Source: Croceivirga lutea (GTDB taxonomy: Bacteria; Bacteroidota; Bacteroidia; Flavobacteriales; Flavobacteriaceae). Taken from it: 64,000 nt of DNA. The position numbers were made by a program, and so were the translations under genes. Within the stretch, counting starts at the first letter, position 1; each line of letters opens with the position of its first letter. The notes under the pieces are model-generated. The model saw nothing but the letters and a program-made list of their open reading frames with translations. It searched no databases and was not told the origin of the DNA. Positions 28,026 to 37,877 of this stretch are shown here, in pieces. The stretch spans positions 420,558 to 484,557 of the forward strand of contig NZ_JACJUK010000003.1 in assembly GCF_014235875.1 (NCBI RefSeq). Direction: 5' to 3'.

Positions 28026-28895
28026 TTAATTAAAATCTATATAATCAACGGGGTTTACTGGAGTGCCGTTGAACCATAATTCAAAATGCAAGTGCGGCCC
28101 AGTCGTTAATTCACCAGTATTACCAACACTAGCCACAACTTCTCCGGCGACAACTACATCTCCTTGTACTTTATTTAAAGAACTATTGTGCTTGTAAACC
28201 GATAGCAAACCGTCTTTGTGTTCAACCAATATTACGTACCCTGTTTGGGATGTCCACTCGGCAAAAATAACCCTACCGTTTGCTACTGACTTTACTGGAC
28301 TATTAGCTTTGGCTACAACATCAACAGCAAAGTGTTTTTTTTCTGCATCAAAACTATTAGAAATAGTTCCAGTAACAGGTGGAAACAAGATAAGTGATTT
28401 TGTATCTCCTTCTCTATCGAAAAGATTATATTTATCTTCTAATTCTACTTCTTGTCTTAATTGCAAGTCTTCTTTAATAGGTCTTAAATCAACAGTTGAA
28501 GGGTCGAGTTTATATTCAGCAAACAGCGAATCTCTATTAGCTACACTATTTTCAATTTCACCTCTTAAAACCTTTCTTACATTGTCTAAATACTTATTGG
28601 TATAATTTAAAACAGTTACCAGTGAATCAGTTTTATAAGTAAGGGCAGTTGCTTGTCTTTTTAAACGGGTCGACGAATATCCTGGAATATACTCACGTAA
28701 TGGCGTAAAAGCAATTAATAAAGTAGTCAACCCTATCAAAACTATAATAAATAGTGTTCCAGACACAAAAACATTAAGACGGCTGAGCTTAAAGGAAATT
28801 TTTTCTTCAAAGGTGCTCTCATTTAATATTACCAAACGATACTTATGAAGTAACTTCTTTTTAATACGCTTACCCTTTTTGACCTTCTTTGCCAT
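28026..28895 (-). CDS. M23 family metallopeptidase (murein endopeptidase-like)
   Basis: A 289-residue protein with a very basic N-terminus, one membrane anchor at about 40-62, a periplasmic helical linker and a C-terminal LytM/M23 domain. Zinc ligands are visible in HFAVDVV (H and D) and in GPHLHFELW (His268 and His270). It is probably an inner-membrane-anchored peptidoglycan endopeptidase or an activator. The ATG at 28895 is preferred over a TTG three codons upstream, because the MAKKVKKGKR start is a usual basic N-in signal anchor. Confidence 0.88.
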   Translation of the reverse strand: MAKKVKKGKRIKKKLLHKYRLVILNESTFEEKISFKLSRLNVFVSGTLFIIVLIGLTTLLIAFTPLREYIPGYSSTRLKRQATALTYKTDSLVTVLNYTNKYLDNVRKVLRGEIENSVANRDSLFAEYKLDPSTVDLRPIKEDLQLRQEVELEDKYNLFDREGDTKSLILFPPVTGTISNSFDAEKKHFAVDVVAKANSPVKSVANGRVIFAEWTSQTGYVILVEHKDGLLSVYKHNSSLNKVQGDVVVAGEVVASVGNTGELTTGPHLHFELWFNGTPVNPVDYIDFN

Positions 28896-28901
28896 AAGCA
28901 A

Positions 28902-28909
28902 CAAAGATA
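28902..28909 (-). promoter_or_regulatory. Candidate -7 promoter element for the M23-GH3 genes
   Basis: The reverse strand reads TATCTTTG, matching TAnnTTTG, 6 bases before the ATG at 28895. It stands at the head of the long minus-strand gene run. A TTTTG at 28938-28942 is too far for a normal -33 box. Confidence 0.4.
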
Positions 28910-29012
28910 TACTTAGAATTTAATTTGAACGCATAGGCAAAAGTTGTTAAGAAATATTTAAGGTAAAATCTATACTTTTTTTCTCATAATACGTTTATTC
29001 CTCTACTATCCA

Positions 29013-29020
29013 TAACTTTG
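29013..29020 (+). promoter_or_regulatory. Candidate -7 promoter element for tatA
   Basis: TAACTTTG matches TAnnTTTG and ends 34 bases before the tatA ATG at 29055. The -33 region has no clear TTG. Confidence 0.4.
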
Positions 29021-29054
29021 TTTTGTATTTTTACATTCTATAATTAATTGAATT

Positions 29055-29228
29055 ATGATGTTTTTAGGTATGATTGGACCTTGGCAAATTGCACTAATAG
29101 TTGTAATTGTGCTATTGTTATTCGGAGGAAAAAAAATTCCAGAATTAATGAGAGGGCTTGGTAGTGGTATTAAAGAATTTAAAGATGCCTCTAAAGAAGA
29201 TGAAAAATTAGAAGATAATAATTCATAA
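29055..29228 (+). CDS. tatA: Sec-independent protein translocase subunit TatA/TatE
   Basis: A 57-residue protein, the usual small size for flavobacterial TatA. It has a short N-terminal membrane helix (about 9-23), the FGGKKIPEL hinge, an amphipathic helix ([14 protein letters not shown]) and an acidic tail. It forms the pore of the twin-arginine pathway with TatC, which is not in the window. A tandem ATG-ATG occurs at 29055-29060; either can serve. It is divergent from the M23 peptidase gene. Confidence 0.9.
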   Translation: MMFLGMIGPWQIALIVVIVLLLFGGKKIPELMRGLGSGIKEFKDASKEDEKLEDNNS

Positions 29229-29233
29229 AAAAT

Positions 29234-29251
29234 AGAACTAGTGTTCTTTTT
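29234..29251 (+). terminator. Weak intrinsic terminator after tatA
   Basis: AGAAC-TAGT-GTTCT forms a 5-bp stem with a 4-base loop, followed by TTTT, starting 6 bases after the tatA stop. The stem is short, so this is tentative. Confidence 0.4.
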
Positions 29252-29409
29252 AAACTTCTTTACACAAAACACAACCCTCTAAATCATTAGTTTACACTTC
29301 TTATTTTACATTTCACAACAAAAAGTATTAAACACTTTGGTGTAATAGTACTTTAGCTCCCTAGTTTCCCGCATCAAATAGTTTAGGGAAGTTCCTCAAA
29401 CAAAAAATA

Positions 29410-31392
29410 ATGAGGTTGTTATTTGTCATAATATTAAGTTTCTTATCACACACGGTTGTAGGTCAGACAATTACATCACTAGATATAGATGAGTCAGAAT
29501 TACAATCGAACAGTGCTATTGCAGAATCTTCTAGTAAATCTATTTTTTCTAGAGGACCGCAACGTTGGTTAGAAGATGCTAATTACTATTTTGAAAACAA
29601 TTGGTATGTTAAAGCTGCAGAACTTTATATTCAATCTTTAGAACAATACGAAAGCTTACAAAGTCAAGAGAATTTAGAACGTCTAGGCAAGTGTTTGTAT
29701 GAATTAAACGCTTATGAAGATGCTAACTTTTGGTATAATATTCTTTTTGGCAAGTTTAAAGAAACGGCAAGTCTAGAAGCTAAACTTAATTACATACACA
29801 CATTAAAAGCTGTTGGTCAGGTAAAAGAGGCAGAAACCATATTACGATCTATAACTAAAGAAAAACTTACAGAGTCAGTTAAAGATTTTTCTCCCATTTT
29901 TCAAAACGAATATGTTGTAAAGAATTTAAAATCTAATAGCAAATACTCTGATTTTAGTCCCACATATATTGCTAAAAACAAAGTTGTATTTGCTTCAGCT
30001 AGAGACTCTGGTTTTCTAAAAACCAGACGGTATAAAAGAAATAATCAACCTTTTTTAAATTTATATGCCGCTGATGAAAATCAAGAAAACAAGGAGCTAC
30101 AAAATGTGAGAAAATTTTCTTCTAATATTAATTCTAAATTTCATGAAGCTGCTTTAGCCATTACACCAGATGGTAAAACAATCTTCTTTACAAGAAACAA
30201 TTACAAGAAGAAACTTCGTAAAGACAAAAAAGGAACCAATCACTTAAATCTATTTGTTTCTAAATTAATAGATGGTAATTGGTCTACACCAGAACGTGTT
30301 CCGTTTAATAGTGATAATTACTCTGTGGGTCATCCTACTGTATCCTTAGATGGCAAAAAATTATATTTTGTTTCAGATATGCCAGGAGGCTATGGAGAAA
30401 CCGATATTTATCAGGTAAACATTTTAGACGACGGAACATATTCAGAGCCTATAAATTTAGGTGCAGAAGTCAATAGTAAAGACAAAGAAATGTTCCCTTT
30501 TGTGTCCAATAATAGACTTTATTTTTCTTCTAATAAAGCGGATGGCTTTGGTGGATTAGATGTATACATTTCAAATTTTGTTGAAAACAAGTATAGCAAT
30601 CCTATAAATCTTGGTGAAAAATTTAATAGTAATAGAGATGATTTTTCATTTGTAGTAGATGAAAATAATGAAAAAGGATATTTTGCCTCCAATAGAAAAG
30701 GAGGTAAAGGAGACGACGATATTTATCATTTTTATTTACATAAAAAAGCAAAATCTTTTAGTGCTATAGTAGGTAATATTTATGAGCAAATCTCTGGAGA
30801 CAAAATTGAAGGTGTAGAAATTGAGTTGTATGATGATAATAATAATCTTTTAGAAACAACAACCACAACTAGCTCTGGAGTATTTACATTTAAAAACTTA
30901 GAGCAACACAAGTCATACACCATAAAAACAACTTCAGAGCAATATTTACAAACAAACCAATCAGTATATATAGCTGACCAAAAGCGGGTAATGGCTGATG
31001 TGCCTTTGAAAACAATGCCAACGCCTGAAATATTACTAGTAGGAAAGGAAAATATATATTTTGATTTTGATAGTTCAAAACTAAATAATGAAGCCATAGC
31101 AAACCTACAAGAGATACTAGCTCTTAAACAACAATACCCTAACATGCGTATTGAAATTGCATCTTATACAGATAGTAGAGGTAGTAACCTTTACAACCAA
31201 AAACTTTCAGAAAGAAGAGCAGAAAGCACGCAAAACTATCTACTTGAACACGGCATACAAACAGATAGAATTATTAAAGCTATTGGCTATGGTGAAGAAA
31301 AGTTAGTTAATGGTTGCGATGATAATACCAATTGTAGAGAGCAAGCTCATAGACTTAATAGACGTTCAGAAATAATAATCTATCGCGAATAG
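29410..31392 (+). CDS. OmpA family protein with TPR-like and PD40 repeats (first of tandem pair)
   Basis: A 660-residue exported protein. It has a signal peptide (cleavage about residue 19), a TPR-like helical region (about 45-155), PD40/WD40-like beta-propeller repeats (about 185-445; ITPDGKTIFFTRN, VSLDGKKLYFVSD, RLYFSSNKADG), a carboxypeptidase-regulatory-like beta-sandwich (about 451-530) and a C-terminal OmpA peptidoglycan-binding domain (about 545-660, ending NRRSEIIIYRE). This architecture is that of the PorE-type proteins which tie type IX secretion PorP/SprF proteins to peptidoglycan. It has a full-length paralogue directly downstream. A 181-base leader region lies upstream. Confidence 0.85.
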   Translation: MRLLFVIILSFLSHTVVGQTITSLDIDESELQSNSAIAESSSKSIFSRGPQRWLEDANYYFENNWYVKAAELYIQSLEQYESLQSQENLERLGKCLYELNAYEDANFWYNILFGKFKETASLEAKLNYIHTLKAVGQVKEAETILRSITKEKLTESVKDFSPIFQNEYVVKNLKSNSKYSDFSPTYIAKNKVVFASARDSGFLKTRRYKRNNQPFLNLYAADENQENKELQNVRKFSSNINSKFHEAALAITPDGKTIFFTRNNYKKKLRKDKKGTNHLNLFVSKLIDGNWSTPERVPFNSDNYSVGHPTVSLDGKKLYFVSDMPGGYGETDIYQVNILDDGTYSEPINLGAEVNSKDKEMFPFVSNNRLYFSSNKADGFGGLDVYISNFVENKYSNPINLGEKFNSNRDDFSFVVDENNEKGYFASNRKGGKGDDDIYHFYLHKKAKSFSAIVGNIYEQISGDKIEGVEIELYDDNNNLLETTTTTSSGVFTFKNLEQHKSYTIKTTSEQYLQTNQSVYIADQKRVMADVPLKTMPTPEILLVGKENIYFDFDSSKLNNEAIANLQEILALKQQYPNMRIEIASYTDSRGSNLYNQKLSERRAESTQNYLLEHGIQTDRIIKAIGYGEEKLVNGCDDNTNCREQAHRLNRRSEIIIYRE

Positions 31393-31581
31393 TTTGTAGT
31401 ACATTTCTTGCAGTTTGATTTTCAAGCTTTTGACACCATTCAAATTAAGATTTACAATAACTAAGCGTTAACCTACAGTTCTATTCCTTTCACAACATAT
31501 TTTTATTAGTTCTACAAATAGAATCTACTTTCGATAATGTGATTAAAACAACAATTATCTCAAGCCCCCATAAAGTAAACT

Positions 31582-33747
31582 ATGATGAATGTAAGAGCGA
31601 TTTTATTTTGGCTGTTGTGTAGCTTTTTAGCAAATGGGCAAGTTACTTCTCTAGAATTTGAAGATGAAGATACAGCAACAGAAACTTTTTATGATGAATA
31701 TGCGCAAAGAGATTTTGAAAGTGCAGTAGACTACACTAATAGATTATATTTATCTGCAGAGGCAAGTTTTAACAAAATGAGATTTGCCCAGTCTGCAAGG
31801 TTATTTGATAAGGCCATAGCAAATAAAAATATTGCCCCTACTGTAGATATGATTCAAATGGCAGGTGATGCCAACTATTTATCTGGCGCTATGGATAAAG
31901 CCGCTAAATGGTATGAAAAGCTTGAAGAAATTCAAGGTGACTCCATGACTAACGAAACTATATATAAGTTATCAAAAATCTTAAAATCCACTGGTAGAAA
32001 TCAAAAAGCCGCTCAATTAAATACATTACTCCAAAAAAAGTGGAAAACTGTTTATTTAAACAGCAGTAATAAAACAAACGCGCTTGCTCAAAGTAAAGAT
32101 GGCATTAAGGTTTTAGAAAACCTTAGTAGCAATACTGCTGACAAAGAATTTGCACCAATTATACTAAATGGTACAGAATTGATTTTTGCTTCTGATAGAA
32201 GCACTAAAGAGAAAACAGGTCGCTCAGATGTACAAATAGATTTATTCAAGGGAACTGTTTTAGATGAAGAATATAAAGTTGAAGAAATAGAAAAACTTTC
32301 AAATACTATTAATTCTAAATTTCAAGAGGCAAGTGTTGCTTTCTCTCCGGACGGTAACACCATGTATTTTACCAGAAATACCAACAAGAAAATTAAAAAA
32401 GCTGACGGTGAAAAAGCAAAGCTCCTAAAAATATACAAATCCAATTTTGAGAAAAATAAATGGTCTAAGCCCAGAGAATTATCGCTAAACAGCAATAAAT
32501 ACTCAAACGCCCATGCAACTATTTCACCTGATGGTTCAAAAATGATTTTTGTTTCAGACAGAGAATCTAGTTTGGGAGAAACAGATTTGTATATGGTTAC
32601 AATTAACAAAGACGGTACATTTTCTGAGCCAGAAAACCTAGGTGAAGAAGTAAACTCCGGGCAAAAGGAGCTATTTCCTTACTTTAATGGTAGTACTTTA
32701 TATTTTTCTTCTAACAGGGAATTAGGAGTGGGTGGACTAGATATTTATAAATCAGAATACATTAACGGCAAATTTACTCCAGTCGTAAATATGGGAGCTC
32801 CAATTAATAGCGACAAAGATGACTTTTCATATGTTTTAAAATCCGATAATAACAGTGGGTACTTTGCTTCAAATAGAGATGGCGGAAAAGGTGGTGAAGA
32901 TATTTACTATTTCGCCATTGGAAAAAGTTCAGTATACGACCCTTCAATATCAACCATAGATAAAGCAATCGTAAAGAATGCTTTAGTAATGAAAAAAGAC
33001 CTTACAGCTGTTGAAAAATCACTAGCTGCAGAAAAAATACCAACTACTATAATCGGTGTTGTCTCTGATGATGAGACGGGCGAAGTGGTTAGAAACGCTG
33101 TCATTAAAATTTTTGATGAAAATGAGAAATTCATTGGTAAAATTGAAAGTGATGATTTAGGAAGTTTTGAATTTACAAGACTATATCAATACTATAACTA
33201 CGTTTTGATTGCGGAGCACGTTGACTATAAAGTATCAACACCTTTGACCATTTTTACAGATATCCCAGAAAAAAATATCAATATTAGGATGTTTAAGGGT
33301 GGCACAGAGGTTGTAGAGAATGAAGAGTTAGTTGAAGACATACCTAATAAGCTAGAAATAGCACCTGTACTCGAAACTAACGTAAAACCTATCCTGAAGC
33401 AAAACATGATTTACTTTGGATTCGATAAACATTTAATCTCTGAAACAGCAAAAGCACAGATGGATGAGCTTTTAGTGTTATGGGAGCAGTTTCCTAATAT
33501 GAAGATTAAAATTGAATCTCATACAGATAGCAGGGGTAAAGCATCTTACAACAAATGGTTATCACAAAAAAGAGCAAATGCAACAAAAGATTACCTAGTA
33601 TCTCAAGGCATTTCTCCTGAGCTAATTGTTAGTGCTACGGGTTACGGTGAAGAACAGTTATTAAATGAGTGTTCAGACGGCGTAGTTTGCGATAGAAAAA
33701 CTCACAGAATTAATAGACGTTCAGAGTTTATTATTCTTGATTATTAG
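31582..33747 (+). CDS. OmpA family protein with TPR-like and PD40 repeats (second of tandem pair)
   Basis: A 721-residue paralogue of the preceding gene with the same order: signal peptide (about 1-19), TPR-like helices (about 50-150), PD40 repeats (about 188-450; FSPDGNTMYFTRN, ISPDGSKMIFVSD, YFASNRDGGKGG), a regulatory beta-sandwich (about 488-570) and an OmpA domain (about 606-721). It is longer mainly through an acidic linker before the OmpA domain. A 189-base gap separates the paralogues, so each may be expressed separately. Its last 17 bases overlap the convergent DUF4837 gene. An outer-membrane or periplasmic scaffold role is inferred from architecture. Confidence 0.85.
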   Translation: MMNVRAILFWLLCSFLANGQVTSLEFEDEDTATETFYDEYAQRDFESAVDYTNRLYLSAEASFNKMRFAQSARLFDKAIANKNIAPTVDMIQMAGDANYLSGAMDKAAKWYEKLEEIQGDSMTNETIYKLSKILKSTGRNQKAAQLNTLLQKKWKTVYLNSSNKTNALAQSKDGIKVLENLSSNTADKEFAPIILNGTELIFASDRSTKEKTGRSDVQIDLFKGTVLDEEYKVEEIEKLSNTINSKFQEASVAFSPDGNTMYFTRNTNKKIKKADGEKAKLLKIYKSNFEKNKWSKPRELSLNSNKYSNAHATISPDGSKMIFVSDRESSLGETDLYMVTINKDGTFSEPENLGEEVNSGQKELFPYFNGSTLYFSSNRELGVGGLDIYKSEYINGKFTPVVNMGAPINSDKDDFSYVLKSDNNSGYFASNRDGGKGGEDIYYFAIGKSSVYDPSISTIDKAIVKNALVMKKDLTAVEKSLAAEKIPTTIIGVVSDDETGEVVRNAVIKIFDENEKFIGKIESDDLGSFEFTRLYQYYNYVLIAEHVDYKVSTPLTIFTDIPEKNINIRMFKGGTEVVENEELVEDIPNKLEIAPVLETNVKPILKQNMIYFGFDKHLISETAKAQMDELLVLWEQFPNMKIKIESHTDSRGKASYNKWLSQKRANATKDYLVSQGISPELIVSATGYGEEQLLNECSDGVVCDRKTHRINRRSEFIILDY

Positions 33748-34717
33748 TCCATTTAACCGTTTGTAAAATGGCATCTAACTCAAACATGTAATCTCTTTTT
33801 ACCGTTGAAGGGGCAAATGCAAAACCTTCTAAAACAAGTTTTCTATTACTAGCTTTATCATTTATAATGTAGGTTAAAAATGGGCCCGCCATTGGATAAC
33901 CATTAATTTCCCACATGCCCTTAGCCAATGCTCCTTTTTTGCCTCCTATTTCAGCAGGAAACAAGTATGGCGAAAAAGCTTTTTCTGTAACCATATAGGT
34001 ATCTTCATATGGTCCAGGAACATATTTTTTACCAATTGAATCCCGCATTTTTACAATATCAGCAACAAAAGTGCTATCGTTTGAAAAGCTTTCGGATGGC
34101 ATGCTATAGGCAATAATATTTAATGTACCTTTTGGTATTTGTCTGTCAATCCATACAAAATTATCTTCATGCTTACCCACCTTATAAGCAGATGGTATAT
34201 CTAAATTAATCCCAAACTCTTCTTTTAATGCGGTTTCTTGATTTAAGGAACGTCTAAATCGTTTTTGGGCACCTTCTAATTCTGTAGCCTGAAATGATGC
34301 TATTGCATTTGAAGCAACAGCATCTAGATTTGATAAAATTTCAGCGTTGCTGGTTCCCTTTACAACTGCAATTTTCTGTGGACTTGCATAAACATCTGTT
34401 TTTACGTGACCTAAAGACAAGCTGTCTTTTTCTAAAAATAAGATTGACCTAGAATGCGTAACCGCTCCACTAAAAACAGGTGGCGGTACATGTGTTATTG
34501 TAAAAATTGGCTGTATTGGAGATAAACCCAAGGCAGGTTGCGCAAAATGTTCTCTTACGCGGTCTCCAACCTCTCCCTGCCACAAGTCACTATCCATAAC
34601 AACCATAAGGGAGTTTACAGCACCTGTTGAAGAAGGTAAAAACCGTTCTTTTTGATTTTTCTCATTACAAGAGAAAGCCAATACACCCATACAAATAAGA
34701 ACACACAATTTTTTCAT
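33731..34717 (-). CDS. DUF4837 family lipoprotein
   Basis: A 328-residue protein with a lipoprotein signal (MKKLCVLICMGVLAFSC, lipobox Cys17) that resembles the Bacteroidota DUF4837 family. Recognisable pieces are LPSSTGAVNSLMVVMD and GPFLTYIINDK. The ATG at 34717 is preferred over a TTG two codons upstream. It probably sits in the periplasm or outer membrane. Function is unknown. It is downstream of the transglycosylase gene on the same strand, with a 133-base gap. Confidence 0.8.
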   Translation of the reverse strand: MKKLCVLICMGVLAFSCNEKNQKERFLPSSTGAVNSLMVVMDSDLWQGEVGDRVREHFAQPALGLSPIQPIFTITHVPPPVFSGAVTHSRSILFLEKDSLSLGHVKTDVYASPQKIAVVKGTSNAEILSNLDAVASNAIASFQATELEGAQKRFRRSLNQETALKEEFGINLDIPSAYKVGKHEDNFVWIDRQIPKGTLNIIAYSMPSESFSNDSTFVADIVKMRDSIGKKYVPGPYEDTYMVTEKAFSPYLFPAEIGGKKGALAKGMWEINGYPMAGPFLTYIINDKASNRKLVLEGFAFAPSTVKRDYMFELDAILQTVKWTNNQE

Positions 34718-34850
34718 TTTCAAAATTTAGTTGAACTAACTACAACCAAATAAAAGAAAACTAGCGCATTTATCTGTATAAAACCAAGTTAAATTGAGTC
34801 AACCATGTATTTGATTGCGTAAACTGATTAAGAATAGAAAGAAATCATTC

Positions 34851-36443
34851 TTAAGAGGAACAATCACACAATCTAAGTTTAGTTCCTGGTTTAAGCTTAT
34901 TGTTTTCTAAACCATTCCATTTTCTTAAGTTATCTATTGAGATACCAGGATACTTTCTTGAGATTGTCCATAAAGAATCTCCACTTTCAACAATATGAAT
35001 TTTTGAAGGGTCAGACGGCAATACAACCTTAGCTCTTGTTTTTCCATTAGATTTACTTGTAACTGTCTTGGCTACGACCGGTTTTCTTGGATAAATTGTT
35101 AACCGTTGACCTATTTTAAGGTTATTACTGCGTAAGCCATTCCATCTTCTTATTTGACTTACACCTACGCCGTAACGTTCTGCTATTTTACCTAAATAAT
35201 CTCCGCTCTTAACTTTATAACGTATGCTATTTGGTGCTTCAACTAACTCCGGCAATGGTTCTTCCTGTTTTTCATTTTCTTGAGCCACAAAAGCGTAAAT
35301 AGCCTCTTCGTTACTTACAAATTGCCCTAAATGCTTTCTAGGTAAACGTAATGCATAGTTTTTGCCATCAACTTTTGGAATCACATTTAATTTATATGCG
35401 GGGTTTAATTCCGCTAACTCTTCAACAGATATACCAAGTAAATTCTGAATTTGATTAAAAGAAATTGTTTGCTTCACATGAACCGTATCTGTTTCAAAAT
35501 AAGGTCTTTCTGCTAACTCTTTTTTTAATCCATGCTCATCTGCATATTCAAACAAATACATTGTAGCTAAAAAAGAGGGCACATAACCTGCTGTTTCTCG
35601 TGGCAAAAACATTCTTAGATTCCAATAATTTCGATATCCTCCTGATCTACGTATAGCTTTGTTTACATTTCCAGGACCAGAATTATAGGCGGCAAGTGCC
35701 AAATCCCAATCACCAAAAATGCTGTGTAAAACGCCTAAATATTCACAAGCCGATTTAGTTGCCAAAATTGGGTCGTTACGCTCATCTACATAACTACTTA
35801 CATCTAAACCGTATTGTTTGCCAGTAGCAAACATAAATTGCCAAAGCCCTTTTGCCCCTACTCTAGACCTTGCTTTTGGGTTTAACGCAGACTCTACAAT
35901 AGCTAAATATTTTAGTTCTAATGGTAAGTCGTAATTATCTAGTTCTTGTTCAAAAAGTGGAAAATAGAACTGACTAACCGTAAGCATTTTTTCCATTAAA
36001 GGCCTTTTCTTCTTTAAAAAGTAGTTGATTACACTTTCTAAATGCGGATTATATTCAATATTAAAGGGAGTTTTAGAATTCAGGTAGGCCAATCTTGCCT
36101 TTAGTGTATCTGTTGGTAGTTTATTGAATTCTTCTTCTAGCTCACCAGTGTTATGAACTATAGAGTTCATTTCAAAGAAAAGCTGTCTGCTTTCGTGCAA
36201 CTTAGCCAGCCACAAACTATCATATGTGTAAGCTTTTGCTAAGTCTTGAAGTTTAAACTCTTTTTGCGATTGTTCAATAACAATAGGTTCCTCTGCATCT
36301 AGCATTGGTTTGCTAGAAGCTTTAGTTTGTATAGTATCTAATACGGTAATTGTGTTTTTTACTTCAGTTGAATCTTGTTGCTGAGCAAAAGAAAAAGCAA
36401 AACATACTAAACAAAAATAATTGGTTAAAATAGTTCTATTCAT
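34851..36443 (-). CDS. MltD-like lytic transglycosylase with LysM domains
   Basis: A 530-residue exported enzyme with a signal peptide (cleavage about residue 20). The SLT domain has catalytic Glu184 in VESALNPKARS followed by GAKGLWQFM, and AAYNSGPGNV further on. Two C-terminal LysM domains are seen (YKVKSGDYLGKIAERYGV, about 404-447; HIVESGDSLWTISRKYPG, about 481-524). It cleaves glycan strands of peptidoglycan with 1,6-anhydro product formation and binds the wall through LysM. It is 109 bases downstream of pgk and ends with a CDCSS tail of unknown meaning. Confidence 0.92.
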   Translation of the reverse strand: MNRTILTNYFCLVCFAFSFAQQQDSTEVKNTITVLDTIQTKASSKPMLDAEEPIVIEQSQKEFKLQDLAKAYTYDSLWLAKLHESRQLFFEMNSIVHNTGELEEEFNKLPTDTLKARLAYLNSKTPFNIEYNPHLESVINYFLKKKRPLMEKMLTVSQFYFPLFEQELDNYDLPLELKYLAIVESALNPKARSRVGAKGLWQFMFATGKQYGLDVSSYVDERNDPILATKSACEYLGVLHSIFGDWDLALAAYNSGPGNVNKAIRRSGGYRNYWNLRMFLPRETAGYVPSFLATMYLFEYADEHGLKKELAERPYFETDTVHVKQTISFNQIQNLLGISVEELAELNPAYKLNVIPKVDGKNYALRLPRKHLGQFVSNEEAIYAFVAQENEKQEEPLPELVEAPNSIRYKVKSGDYLGKIAERYGVGVSQIRRWNGLRSNNLKIGQRLTIYPRKPVVAKTVTSKSNGKTRAKVVLPSDPSKIHIVESGDSLWTISRKYPGISIDNLRKWNGLENNKLKPGTKLRLCDCSS

Positions 36444-36552
36444 GGCTAACTATGTCGTTAACAATTTGATGGCCAACGAAAATGCACTATTTTAACCAAA
36501 TACGAAAAAAAATATGCCTTAAGGTGTAAAATTTAAGATTTACAGTCGAAAA

Positions 36553-37743
36553 TTAACTTAAAATTGCCGCTATACCAGGTAAAACTCTTCCTTCTAAGCT
36601 CTCTAACATAGCACCACCACCAGTAGAAACGTAGCTCACTTTGTTTTCAAATCCAAATTGTTTAACTGCAGCAACTGAATCACCACCCCCTACTAATGAA
36701 AATGCACCGCCTTTGGTAGCATAATCAATGGCATTACCAACAGCTTTAGTACCATCTGCAAAGCTCTCCATTTCAAAAACGCCTACAGGTCCGTTCCAAA
36801 GTATAGTTTTGGAAGTGGAAATTACTTCTTTAAAGCTGTCTAAGGTTCTTGGACCTGCGTCTAAGCCTTGCCATCCATCAGGAATTTTGTCTACATCTAC
36901 AACTTGAGTGTTGGCATCATTACTGAAATCATCAGCGGCAATAACATCTACCGGTAAATGAACAGAAACGTTTTTTTCTTTAGCTTTTTGTAATATTTCT
37001 AATGCCAGTTCCATTTTATCGTCTTCACAAATAGAATCCCCAACTTTGCCGCCTTGTGCCTTTATAAAAGTATACGTCATACCTCCACCAATAATTAGAT
37101 TATCAACTTTATCAAGTATATTTTCTATGATGGTAATTTTAGAAGAAACTTTAGCTCCTCCAAGAATAGCAGTTACGGGTTTTTCACCAGTTTCCATTAC
37201 TGTTTTAATAGCATTAATTTCTTTTGCCAATAAATAACCAAAACACTTATTTTCAGGGAAAAAATCTGCCACAATGGTTGTAGATGCATGTGCTCTATGG
37301 GCAGTGCCAAAAGCATCATTAATATAAATATCTCCTAATCTTGATAATTTTTCAGCAAAAGCTTTATCACCATTTTCTTCTTCAGCATAAAATCTTAAGT
37401 TTTCAAGAAGTAGTATTTCACCATTTTCTAAGCTTGAAGCTGCTGCTTCTGCTTTTTCACCAACGCAATCATCCACAAATTTTACTTGAACACCTATAAT
37501 TTCAGAAACTTTATTTACGATATGCTTTAAAGACATATCCTCCTTAACCTGTCCTTTAGGCCTACCTAAATGACTCATTAAAATTGCACTGCCTCCATCT
37601 TCTAAAACCTTAAGTATAGATGGTTTTGCACCAACGATTCTACTTTCATCAGTAACATTTAGATCTCCATCAAGAGGTACATTAAAATCTACTCGAATTA
37701 ATGCTTTTTTATTTTCAAAATTGAAGTCTTCAATAGTTTTCAT
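36553..37743 (-). CDS. pgk: Phosphoglycerate kinase
   Basis: A 396-residue enzyme of normal length with [62 protein letters not shown] and [14 protein letters not shown]. It makes ATP and 3-phosphoglycerate from 1,3-bisphosphoglycerate in glycolysis. It is divergent from holB with a 134-base gap that holds a -7 element for each gene. Confidence 0.97.
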   Translation of the reverse strand: MKTIEDFNFENKKALIRVDFNVPLDGDLNVTDESRIVGAKPSILKVLEDGGSAILMSHLGRPKGQVKEDMSLKHIVNKVSEIIGVQVKFVDDCVGEKAEAAASSLENGEILLLENLRFYAEEENGDKAFAEKLSRLGDIYINDAFGTAHRAHASTTIVADFFPENKCFGYLLAKEINAIKTVMETGEKPVTAILGGAKVSSKITIIENILDKVDNLIIGGGMTYTFIKAQGGKVGDSICEDDKMELALEILQKAKEKNVSVHLPVDVIAADDFSNDANTQVVDVDKIPDGWQGLDAGPRTLDSFKEVISTSKTILWNGPVGVFEMESFADGTKAVGNAIDYATKGGAFSLVGGGDSVAAVKQFGFENKVSYVSTGGGAMLESLEGRVLPGIAAILS

Positions 37744-37766
37744 GCGTGTGTATTTAGTTGAATTTT

Positions 37767-37774
37767 CAAATGTA
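37767..37774 (-). promoter_or_regulatory. Candidate -7 promoter element for pgk
   Basis: The reverse strand reads TACATTTG, matching TAnnTTTG, 23 bases before the pgk ATG at 37743. No well-spaced -33 TTG is seen. Confidence 0.45.
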
Positions 37775-37865
37775 AAGAATTCCCATTTCTATGTAACGTT
37801 AGCAAAAGGCTAAATTTCAAAATCTCAGCATTATCTAATGCAATGAAAAGCTCTTATATAAAAGT

Positions 37866-37873
37866 TATATTTG
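37866..37873 (+). promoter_or_regulatory. Candidate -7 promoter element for holB
   Basis: TATATTTG matches TAnnTTTG but ends only 4 bases before the ATG at 37878, so a transcript from it would be leaderless. It could equally be a chance match in AT-rich DNA. Confidence 0.3.
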
Positions 37874-37877
37874 TTCA

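Noticed and set aside
29006..29272. 88-codon minus-strand frame across tatA
   Set aside because: The plus strand encodes a clear TatA protein here with a membrane helix, hinge and amphipathic helix; the minus frame is its shadow.
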